Source: Zelopaecilomyces penicillatus
Taxonomy: Eukaryota; Ascomycota; Sordariomycetes; Hypocreales; Pseudodiploosporaceae
Direction: 5' to 3'
Length of the DNA stretch: 64,000 nucleotides
Assembly (NCBI GenBank): GCA_005765155.1
Contig: VCCP01000005.1
Location: forward strand, 2,294,001 to 2,358,000
Shown: in pieces, positions 50,123 to 62,004 of the stretch
Numbering within the stretch: position 1 is the first letter of the stretch
Layout: every line of letters starts with the position of its first letter
The notes under the pieces: generated by a model
The model's input: the letters and a program-made list of their open reading frames with translations, nothing else
The model's database searches: none
What the model was told of the DNA's origin: nothing
Position numbers and translations under genes: made by a program

Positions 50123-53100
50123 TAAAGCTATATATAAGGCTATATAATATATTTAATTTTTCTTTTTTTCTTAATATTTATTTATATAATTTATTAATTC
50201 TTTATAATATATTATTTTCTTTTATAATTTAAAATATAAGGCTATAATTTAAATTATTAATTAAAGTATTTATTAATATATTATTTCAAGTTTTAGCTTA
50301 AATATAATAATATTAAATATATATTATATTTAATTATATTTATAATTATAAGAATTAAATTATTATATTATTTATTATATAACTTTAAATAAAATAATAT
50401 TTTTATTATTATTATTTTTAAAAGGCTTTATATTAAAACTAATTAAGCTATTATTTTATTAATTAAAGAATACTTTTAATATTTCTTTTACAAGGTATAA
50501 AGCTTTAAATAGTTAATTAATTTTTATTTAAAATATTTAATATATTATATTATTAAGAAAGTTATCTTTTTTTTATTATAGAAATATATATAGGTTTTTA
50601 TTTGATATAAAAAAAAGGATATTTTTAGTTTATTTTAATAAATTATTAAATATATATAAAGTTAAAGAGTTAATTCTTTTAATTAAGGTTTTTTTATATT
50701 TAATATAGTTATTTATATAGCTTTCTTTAATAAAAGCAATTATCTTAATTAATTAATTATAAGCTTAATAAATAATAAAATAATAAAGTAATAAAATAAT
50801 AAAATATAATATATATTATATAATAATTACCCTTTAATAAATAAGCTAGGGTTCTTTATTATCCTTACTCCTAGTTCTTTATATTTAAATCTAAAATATT
50901 ATTATTTTTAAATTTATTATTTATTTTATTTTTAATCTCTTTTTATATTAATTTATTTAATAATCTATTTAGATTTTTTAGCTTATTAAATTTATTATTA
51001 CTATTATTTATCTTTAATATTTATTTAATTATAATTAATCTTAATTTAAATAATCTTTTTATTATTTAATTATATAATTATTTAAATCTTATTATATTTT
51101 ATATTTATATCTTAATAAATTACTTTAATAATTTATTTTTATTTAAATATATAATTTATCTTAATTAAAATACTTTTTTATTTAATTATTAGATTTTTCT
51201 TATTTATTTATAATATTTTATTATTAATAATTTAATAAAATTATTTATTTATTTAAAGATTATTTTAATCTTATTTAATAAATATTTAATATTAATATAC
51301 TTTTTAATTCTTTATAATAAATATAGTTTTTTTAAGATTAAGTTTCTAGATATAATTATTATATTAAGGCTTTTTTATAATAATAGAATTATTATCTTAA
51401 TTATTTTTTATAATATTATTTTTTAATTAAGTATTTTTATTTTTTAAATATTTATATAAGATTCTTATTATATAATTATATAATTAAAGTCTTAATTTAT
51501 TTTTATATTTTTTATTTATAATAGAAATTATCTTTTTTATTAATAATATTAAAATTTCTTTAATTTTAATATATTAATTATTAATAAATATTATAAAAAG
51601 ATTATTTATAAATAAAATATAAACTTATTTTATATTTAATTATATAATAATAATTAATATCTTATTATAAAATTATTTTTTATTTATATTTATTAAAGAT
51701 TTTTTAATATAATTATTTTTATTTAATTATATTATAATATTAGTTTTTATTTATTTATTATAATTAAATTTATTAAATATTTTTAAATATATAATTTTTA
51801 ATATAATAAAATTAATAATTAAATAATCTATATTTTTAGCTTTTAAATAAATAATAATAATTACTTTTTAAAAGAATAATATTTTAAATAGAATTTTTAT
51901 TATAAAGAATATTATTTATATTATATAATTTATAATTATTATTAAAATATATTTAAAGATATAATATATTTTAATACTTTTAATTAAGGTATTATATATA
52001 TTATTTATAATATTTTTAAATATCTTTATAATATAAAAAAATATTATATAATTAAATAAAATTATTTAATAAGTTTTTATATATTAAATATTTAATTTAA
52101 TTATATTAAATTTCTTTTTAATATTCTTTAAATTATATTATAATATTTATTAAGAATTATTTAATATATTAAAATATCTCTTTAATTAAAGCTTTATAAT
52201 AAGATTATTTTTTATTTAAATTTATTATAAGTATAAAATAAATTATTAAAATTATTAAAATTATTAAAATTATTAAAATTATTTTAAATAAAAGAATTAT
52301 AAATAATAATAAGCTTTAAAGATTTTAATTATAAACAAATTTTTAAAAATTAATTATAAAAATATAAGATTATAATTTATATTTTTTTTTATTAAAAGAA
52401 TTTTAATTATAATTAAATAAATAATTTATTTTTAATATATATATATAAAATTTTTAATTATAAATAAAGAAATAATTTAAAGAAATATTATTATATTATT
52501 ATTAAATAATATTAATATTTTTATATATAATAATAATTTATTTTATATTTAAAAATAATTAAATATAAATAATTCTTTTAATAAATATAATAATTAATAA
52601 ATAAATAATAATTATTATTATATTTTTATAAGATTTTTATTTTAATAAAAATAAAGATTAAAATTTTAATAATATTTTATAATAATTTAATATTAAATTA
52701 TTAAAAGATTAATAAATAATTAAAATATTTATTAATAATTTATTATTAAAAAAATAAAAGAATAAAAATATTTATATAAATCTATAAATAAATTTAAATT
52801 ATATTAATTTTATAATTATTATATTATTTTATTAATTTTAAAAAGATATTAATAAATTTTATTATAGATCTATTTAAATAAAATATAAAAAATAAAATAT
52901 ATAAAATAATTTTATTTATAAATAAATAAATAAATAAAAAAAGATTAAATAATAAAATATTATTTATAAAGCTTTATTAAAAAAAGATTTATTTAAATTA
53001 TAAGATTATTATTAATTTAAATTTATTATAATACTTTATAATATAATTTTATAAAAGAATTCTTATTTTATTAATTATATAATTATAAATTAATAATATT

Positions 53101-56100
53101 AATATAAAATAATATTTAATTAAAAGGCTTATATAAAGATTAAAAAAAGAAATTTAAAAGCTATAATATTATATATAAATAGATTATCTTTATTCCTTTA
53201 TTTAATATAATACTCTAGCTATTTAAAAATCTTATTAAATAAAGATAAGAATAAATTATTTAATTATTTAAAAAAAATTCTTTATTATTTATTTTATTAT
53301 TAATTTTAAATATTAAATTATTTAATTTTAAATTTATAATTTTCTTTTATAAATCTAATCTTATTTATTAAATTATTTTATAAATCTATTTTATATTATA
53401 TAATTAAATTCTTTAATATAATATCTTCTTAATAATTATATTTAAATTATATAATAAATAATTTAATTAATATATTAATTAATTATATAATTATAATAAT
53501 ATTTTACTTTCTTTTTTAATTTTATTATAAAAAACTTAAGTAATAAAAAACTTAAGTATAAAATTAAATTATCTTAAAATTAAAATAAATTATTTATTTA
53601 AAATAAATATATAGATTTAATTAATCTTTTATTAAATAATAAATTAAATTCCTTTTATTTTATAGTTTTATTTTTTTATATAAAATAAGAATTTATTTTA
53701 AAAATTATATTTATTTAAATCTAATATATAATTCTTTTAATAATTTTTATTTAATTTATTAATTATTAAAAGCTATATATTAATTAATATAATAAATCTT
53801 ATAAATAATATAAATTCTTTTTTATAATTTTATTATTAATAATTATATTTTTTATAATTTTTTTTTTTAATTATTTAATAATAAATTTTATATTATTTTT
53901 TATACTATATAATAATAATTAAAGATTATTAAAAATAATTAATATTTATTAATAATATATAATATATTATTATTATTATATTTAAGATTTCTTTAAATAT
54001 CTTAATAATATAAAATAATAAAATATATTTTAAATATAATATTTAATTAATTTATATATTTAGAATTTTTATTTTAAATTATTTTAATTATTTTTTAATA
54101 TTTTATAATTTCTTTTATAATTTCTTTTATAATTTCTTTTATAATTCTTTTTTAAAAGATATTTTAATTTATTAAAATTTTATAATTATAATATTAATTA
54201 ATTTTAAATAATTTTTATAATTTAATTTAATATATAATAATATATAATAATATTTCTTGAATTCTTTAATATATTTTTTTATAATTTAAAATATTATATT
54301 TAATAAATAAATTATTATAATATATTTATTATTTATATACTTTATTAATTAAATATTAAAAGCTTTATTATTAAATAAAATTATTTATTAATATATTATA
54401 ATAAAATACCTTTTTTTATTAATCTTATTAATAGATTTAATCTTTAAAGAAATTAATTGAATTAAAAGAAAGTTAATTAATAAACTTTCTTTTTTTTTAT
54501 TCTCTTTCTATCTTTTTAATAATAGTATTTATAATATTATTTTTAATATATTAAATATATATTTCTTTCTTAATAAATTTAATATTTATAACTTTTAAAT
54601 AAGGATCTTTTATTTATAATTTTTAATTATATTTACTAAAACTTATAAAATCTTTTCTTTTTAATTAAAATCCTTTATATATAATTATATATTTAATTTA
54701 TAAATACTTCTTTTTTATTGATTAATATTTATTAATCTTTTAAATATTTCTTTTATTTTTTATTTTTAATCTTTATTAATTATATCTATTTCTTTAATAT
54801 TTTATTAAATAAATTAAATTTATAAAATATAAAATATAAATATATAATTAATAGATTTTAATAGATTTTAAAATAAATAAGGAAATCTAGTTTATATATT
54901 AATAAATTAATATATTTAAATATTTTAAAAGATTTTATTTATTATTAAAATTATATTTATAATTATTTATTTAATAATTAATATCTTTTATATAATTTAA
55001 AATATATTTTATAATTTATCTTTAATTTTATAAATCTATATTATTAATTATAAATATATTTAATATATATTATATTATATTTATTATATAATTAATCTTT
55101 TTAAAAAAATAAATATTTTAAAATATTTAAAATATCAAATTTATTAATATTTATTTATATTAAATATATTTTATAATTATTAAATAAGATTATTTATTAA
55201 ATTATTTAATAATAATTATAATATTAAAATTATTTTAATTTATAATATATTTAATATTATTAAATAATATCTTAATATTAATTTTATTATTTAAATTCTT
55301 TTTTTAAAAAAGATTTTAATCTATAAATAATATATAATATTAAAAATAAATTTAATCTTTAATATTCTAAAAATCTATTTTAAAGGTTTTAAATAAATTA
55401 TTTATAATAATTATTAATTATAACTTTAAAAATATTTTTATTCTATAATAAATGTCTTTTTTATTATATTTTAATTTATTGTTTAATATAATAATATATT
55501 AATTTTAAGCTTAAAATTAAGATTTTATATTATTTATTAATTATTATTATTAGATTAAAATAATATTATATTTTAATATAAATTAATATAATTAATATAT
55601 TTCTTATTAAAACTTATATTAAAATTAATGATTATTTTATAAAATAGCTTATATAATATTATTATTAATTATAATTTATTTAATAATTTATTTTATTTTA
55701 TTAAATCCTTTAAATATATTTTATAATAAAATATTTATTATATTATTTATTTTATTATTTAATAAAATATAAAGCCTTTTAAAATTATTATAATCTTATA
55801 TACTCTTAAATAGAAACTTTAATTAGATATCTTTATTAATATATTTATAATATATTTCTATAAAATATATTATTCTTTTATATTATTAAATTTTAAATAA
55901 TATAATAATTTATTTTATATTATGAATAATAATTTTATATTTAATAATCTTTTTTTTAAATTATTATTTTATATTAACTTTTAAATATTAATTATTTTAG
56001 ATATTAATTATTTTAATTATTTTAATTATTTTAATTATTTTAATAAATTTATTATTTTTTAAATATTCTTTAATAAATAATTTTATAATATTATAAATAA

Positions 56101-56394
56101 TTCCTTTTAAATTAATATTAATTTAAATATAATTCTTTTTATTTTAAATAATTTATTTTTTATTATTTTTATAATTTTTCTTTTTTAATTTGTATATTTT
56201 TATAGATTTAAATTTTATTTAAAATCTATAAATAAAATATTTAAAAACCTTTATTATTTTTAAATCTATTTTTAAAATTAATTAATATAATTAAGATTTT
56301 TATTCTTTTTAATATTTTATTTTATTAATCTTTTATTAAATGAAAAATCTTTTTATTAAGATTATATTTTAATTATATTATATATTATAAGATT

Positions 56395-59300
56395 TTATAA
56401 TAGGATTAGGTATCTAGGTATTTAATTATAATATATAACTCAGAAGACTATTAATTATCTAGGCTTTAATAGCCTTTTATATTTAAAGGATATAAAAGAA
56501 AAATAATTTAGCTTAAATATAAATCTTATTATTAATTAACTAATAAAAGCTATATAATCCTATCTAATTATACCTAGAATTCCCTTTATAATTCTTATAC
56601 TTCTATCTATAATTATCTAAGAATAATAATAGCTTTTATTTATTCTATTACTAAAGGATTATCTTTATTATTAGAGGCCCTATTAGACCCTATAGCCTAT
56701 TAAAGATCTAGAACCCTAAATCAATAGGATCTAATCGATCCCCTATAGCAATCTATAGAAATCCAAGATAAAGCAATAATACTTCTAGCTGAAATCATAA
56801 GGATTAAAGAGATTAATACCCTCTAGCTTTACCTCTAAGCAGCCCAAAATCTTAATATTTCTATTATAAATATCCTATTAGAAAGAAGATTATAATCTAA
56901 TCAAAACTATAATAATTTAGATAACTCTTAGTTAAGAGGGCTAAAGATTATTAATATTATTAAGCTATAATATTATAAAAGTATTAATAATAAAGAGGAA
57001 TAGATTAATAATTTTATTTAAGCCTTTTAAATAGGCCTTAAATATCTAAAAAAAAGGGAATATTAAATTATTTTAGCTCTTAAAAATATAAAGGATAAAT
57101 ATAAATCCCTTTAATTAAATAAAATATAAAGTTATATTAAAATTAAAAGGAAAATCAAGGAAATTAATTAAAAATACTTTCTAAAATAAAATAAAATTTA
57201 TTTAAAAGACTTTATTAATTAAATAACTAAGATCTATAATACTTTTAAAAAAGCCTAATAATATAATTATTAATCCCTTATAAAATTCTATTTATATTTA
57301 TTTAATTTAAAAGCTTATCTTATAAAGATAATTAAAAAGGAATTAATTATATAATATTTTATTAAGCTTAAATTAGGGTTATAAGAGTATATCTATCTTT
57401 ATAAAGAAGCCTTTCCTAAGAATCAAGATAAGATAATATAAAAAGCAGAAAGATTTTAATATTATCTAAAAACCTAGAAAAAAAAAAGAAATCAGAATCT
57501 ATAAAAAAAGCTAAATAAATAATAGAAATAAAGCCTTAAATAATAAACTAAAAAAGGATTCTTTTTAGGATTATAAAATAAATAAAATTATAATAAAAAC
57601 CAATTAAATCAGATTAATATATAGTTAGTAATAATTTTATATTAAGGAGGCTTCTATTAAGACTAAAAAGATTATAAAAGTAATAAAGATAGCTATCCCT
57701 ATAAAAAGAATAATCAAGGTAATAATTAAAAAGATAAAAGAGATAATCAAGCAGATTATCTTACTATTATAATCTATTATATATATAATAAAAAGGGTTA
57801 TCTTATATTAGATTACCCTAATTAAATTATTAATATTATTAAAATAAAAGATAATATTAAGGTAAAAAAAGGCAATTAATTAAAGTAAATCCCTTAGCTT
57901 TAATCAAAGAAATTATTATTAAAATAATAACCTATTTCTATATACTAATAATAATAAAGGGGTAAATACTGATTGAAATATATATAGATCTAAATATATA
58001 TATTAAGTTAGACCTTATTAATAAAGTATTTATTAAAGTAAATAGGTTATAATAAATATTAATAAAGGATTTATTAAAGCTTTAAGTAATAAATAAACTA
58101 AGAATTTAAGTATATAATATATAGGAAGTTTTATTTATTATTATAGATTTAAGAGGAATTAGATAGAGTTTTATTTAAGTATATTTTAATATTAATTAAG
58201 ATCTAAGAATAAAAGATAATCTAGTATTATTAGGGCTAATCTATATATAAGATCTTTAGATCTATTTAAATACCTATAATAAATACTAATAGTTTAATTA
58301 AGAATAAGAAAATACTAAAATCTTATAACTCTATAAATTTATATAAGCCTACTAAAATAAAATAATAGTCTTTTTAATTATATATCTCTTAGAATTATTA
58401 TTATTAATAGATAAAGATTAAGTAAATTAAATAAGAAAAATAAAGGAACTACCTCAGGAACTATAGGATTACCTAGATATATTCTAAATAGATTAAATAA
58501 GTATATTACCATCCTAAAAAGCTATAGATTATATAATTAATCTATTTCTAAATACTATCCCTTTATATAATATAATCTATCCCTTATTATAAAAAGAACT
58601 AGAAGAGCTTTATATTTATTTAAATAAGAATCTAAAAAAAAGATAAATTCGCTTATCTAAGAGTTTAGTAAGGGTATTAATTCTATTTATTCTAAAAAAG
58701 AATAGATTCCTATAATTATATATAGATTATTAAGGTCTTAATAGGATTATAAAAAAGAATTATTATATATTATCCCTTATTTTAGAGATTCTAGATTGAA
58801 TTATAGGTATAGAATTCTTTATAAAAATTAATATAAAGGATATATATTATTAAATCTGAATTAAAAAAGAGAATAAATAAAAGATAATATTCTAAATCTA
58901 TTATAATTACTATAAATACCTAATAATACCCTTTAAATTAATTAATATACTAGTAATATTTTAATATTATATCTATTAAGCTTTAAAGGAATTAATTAAT
59001 ATAATATATATTATCTATCTATAATATTCTAATCTTTTTTAAAATAAAAGAAGAATATATAGAATATATTAAATAAATCCTAAAAAGACTATAAATAATA
59101 AAGCTTTTTATAAATCCAAAAAAATATTATTTTTATTAAATAAAGATAGATTTCTTAGGATTTATTCTATTTAAAAAAAAGATCTTAATAAATCCTTAAT
59201 ATATTATAATTATTTTAAAATAATAATAATTAAAAACCTACTAGGAAATATAAGTATTCCTAGGCTTCTATAATTTTTATAAAAGGTTTATCTATAAATA

Positions 59301-60785
59301 TTCCAGAATTATAACACTATTAAATATACTTTTAAAGGGTAATAAAAATAATAAAAAGCTAGGAAAAGTATAACTAATTATAATTAAATACCTAGCATTT
59401 AAACAATTAAAAGAAGCCTTTTAAAAAGCCTTATTATTTAAATATTTTAATCTATAATAATAAATCTATTTTAAAACTAATACCTTTTAATTTATAATAA
59501 TAAAAATTATATTATAATAAGATAATAAAGATAAATAATATCTAATTATCTTTTAATTAAGAAAGTTTATTAAGATAAAAATAAATTATAAAATACTTAA
59601 CCAGGAAATATTTATTATTATTTATTTATTTAAATACTAGCAAAGATATATTAATAAGATAGTAAAATAGATAAAGGTTCTAATTAATTACTAGAATCTC
59701 TAATCCTTTATAAGCCAGATTAAGCTATCAGGAAGATAAGTAAGGTAATATATAATACTAATATTATATAACTTTATTATTAAGCATTAATCAAGGAAAT
59801 CCAACCCTATAAATAGGCTATTAAGAAGGCCAGACTATAAGGGTAAAGCCTTATTAAATAATAACCTACTCCCTATACTATAAAATAGGATAATCAAATC
59901 CATAAAGGTTTAGACTAAATCTATTAGAATACTAATAAATACTTAAGATAATAAAAGTAAAAGGCTCTTAAATCCAGCTAGATTAATTAAATAAATTAAA
60001 TAGATTATTAATAAGATATAATAAATACCTATATATATAACTCAAATAGCCCTTTATATAGAGGTTATATTTAATAAACAAGCCTTAATCCCTTTAATAG
60101 TACTTATTAAGGATATATAAAGCAAAGATAAAGAGATACTAAAGCAAAAAGCTATACTAATAAAACAGAAAAATAAGAGAAAGGATATTATATAATCTAT
60201 AGATATATAAAGCCTGGTTAGGTATTAAGACTATATTTATATCCCTAAAGAAATTTTATTAAAAAATAAGTTATTATAATTCTATTATAATAATCCTTAT
60301 ATAGGCTATTTTAGTATAAACTAAACCTTTAAGCTTTTATAATATAAATTCTATTAGTATTTTATAGATTAAAAGATTAAGGAATATATTATTAATTATA
60401 GTATTTATTAGAGAGTGATACTATAATATTATTATCTATATAAATACCTTGATTCCCTATCAAAACCAAATCAACCCTAAAAAGAAGTATCTATAGATTT
60501 TATTATAGGACTCTTATCTATTATATTTAATAAGGGAGATATAAATATAATCCTAATAATTATAGACTGATATATAAAATACTATCTATTTCTTTTAATA
60601 AATATAATTATTATTATAATAGATTTTATAGAATTATTCTATTAAGAGATAGAACTGAAATATAAAGTATTAAAAAGGATTATATTAGATAAAGATCCTA
60701 TTTTTATTAATAAGTTCTGATTAGAATTTTATTATATATCCTAGATAAAGAGAAAGCTTTTAATAGTATTTCACCCCTAAACTAA
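56395..60785 (+). mobile_element. Second Ty3/Gypsy element, gag-pol remnant (continues at 61266)
   Basis: The AT content drops at about 56395 and a different, less eroded Gypsy element begins; no clear 5' LTR was identified. Gag-like text runs to about 57840 and ends with an eroded CCHC zinc knuckle (about 57765-57820). Reverse transcriptase lies around 58700-59300 (core near 59010, read as NILIFF; then DFLGF near 59150). RNase H follows. Integrase text includes SIDFIIGLL near 60495 and FHP.TN at about 60769-60786. The integrase is interrupted there by a solo LTR and resumes at 61261 with TN...INQ. Stops are frequent, so it is inactive, though it retains more CpA and TpG than the 34-50 kb elements. 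Confidence 0.75.
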
Positions 60786-61260
60786 TATTAAAATAAGTGG
60801 GTTTTATATAACAGCCTAACCTATTATAAGACTAATAGCTAGACCTACTACAGCTTAGCAGCTAAACCTGCTATAGCCCTAGCAGCCAGACCTGCTATAA
60901 GGTAGCAGCCTGACCTGCTATAAGACCTAAAAAGCCCATACAGCCTGACCTGCTATATCAGGCTAGACTAGTAAAATAAGGGCTTATCCCTTATACCTCT
61001 CCCTTTCTTATTATTTGGAATGCTTAGAAATCTAAAGAAATATTATTTGGAATTCTTAAATAATTTCAAATAATCCTAGTATTATTTAGATATATAAGAT
61101 AGCTAGATTCCTAGTTGAATCCTGCTTTCTTTCTCTATCAGCAATTCAATCACTTTTTTCTTCTTTTCTATAGACTTCACTCTGGATAACTATTCGCTGC
61201 CTTTCTTCCACTGCTATTACTACTAGCTTTAGTTATAACTTTATACTGCAAATTATAATA
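60786..61260 (+). repeat. Solo LTR (475 bp) inserted in the Gypsy integrase, carrying a minisatellite
   Basis: Flanked by ACTAA on both sides (60781-60785 and 61261-61265). It begins TATTAAAATAAGTGGG and ends AATTATAATA, so the ends are TA...TA as expected of RIP-hit TG...CA. Inside are a minisatellite of CAGCCTGACCTGCTATA-like units (about 60810-60960), a TATATAAG box near 61092, and a pyrimidine-rich stretch after it. Removing the insert and one ACTAA restores continuous integrase text from FHP.TN to INQ.LEYYL. No internal region follows, so it is a solo LTR of a family different from the 456-bp one. Confidence 0.8.
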
Positions 61261-61265
61261 ACTAA

Positions 61266-61721
61266 TAAATAAATAAAATAGATAAACCAAATATTAGAAT
61301 ATTATCTATATTACTTCTTAATAGAAGAATAAATAACTTAGATAAAGCTTCTTTAAATAGTATAATTTATTTATAATTCTATAATCTCTATAATAACTAG
61401 CTACTCTTTTAATAAAGTATTATTTAATTATAAATTAGGGTTTTTAAATATTAAGGATAATATTATAAAAAGAGAGATACTAGTAGTATAAAGCTGGTTA
61501 GAGAAACTGATAGAAATATAAGAAATATTAATAAAGTATTAATAATAAATAATTAAAGCCTAGGCTAGAAACTATAATAAACTATATATACCCTTAATAC
61601 TTTAAAAAGAGAATATAATTATATTAAATATAAAGAATCTATATTTAAAGATAAAAAGGAAGTTAATATTAAGATTTATTAGCCTATTCTAAATCTTATA
61701 AAAGATTAAAATATAAGTATA
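61266..61721 (+). mobile_element. Second Ty3/Gypsy element, integrase C-terminal part
   Basis: This continues the element split at 60785. Eroded integrase core and C-terminal text is readable: INQ.LEYYL, then YNSIISIITSYSFNKVLF, then ARNYNKLYIP near 61565-61595, then KRKL..RFI..F at about 61655-61695 (the GPY/F-like end of integrase). It breaks off at about 61721, where the next element starts, so any chromodomain is missing. Confidence 0.7.
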
Positions 61722-62004
61722 TATCAGGACCCTAAAGGGGCCCTGCAGAGAACCCATATCATATGGGCTAGGAATGTATATATCTATAGAGAGGGCCTTC
61801 TCCTTTGAGAAAAGAAAGAGGGCCAGAGATCAAGCTTTTAGTTATCTGCTATCTACCTGCTATATATAGCAAAATTGATACCATTCCTAACCTTCTTTAC
61901 TCTCTTTATAACCTCTCGATCTCGGTCCTTGATAGATTGATCTCTCTTATCCCTTCTTTGGGCAAAGAGACCATTGAAGTTAGGAATGGTAGCGAAATAA
62001 ATCA
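61722..62004 (+). repeat. Candidate 5' LTR of a third Gypsy element
   Basis: GC content and the presence of CpA and TpG rise at 61722. A possible LTR runs from TATCAGGACCC (from TGTCAGGACCC?) to AAATAAATCA at 62004. It is followed by TAGTAGCTAGCCGCC, which could be a primer-binding site whose original TGG became TAG. It contains the palindrome CCCATATCATATGGG (61753-61767), a TATATATC near 61779, and a 12-bp inverted repeat (61880-61891 with 61979-61990). A 69-codon frame (61805-62014) falls across it and is not a gene. No second LTR is in the window, so the ends are a guess. Confidence 0.4.

Larger units (their letters stand above)
34090..56394. repeat. AT-rich block built from nested LTR retroelements
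   Basis: This is RIP-eroded DNA. The part 34440-50127 is resolved as a three-level nest of one Gypsy family (separate entries). The part 50128-56394 has no recognised domain. It holds only short tandem words: a 10-bp TTATTAAAAT array near 52230-52290, a 12-bp TTTTATAATTTC array at 54101-54148, and a 10-bp TTTTAATTAT array near 56000-56040. Confidence 0.7.
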
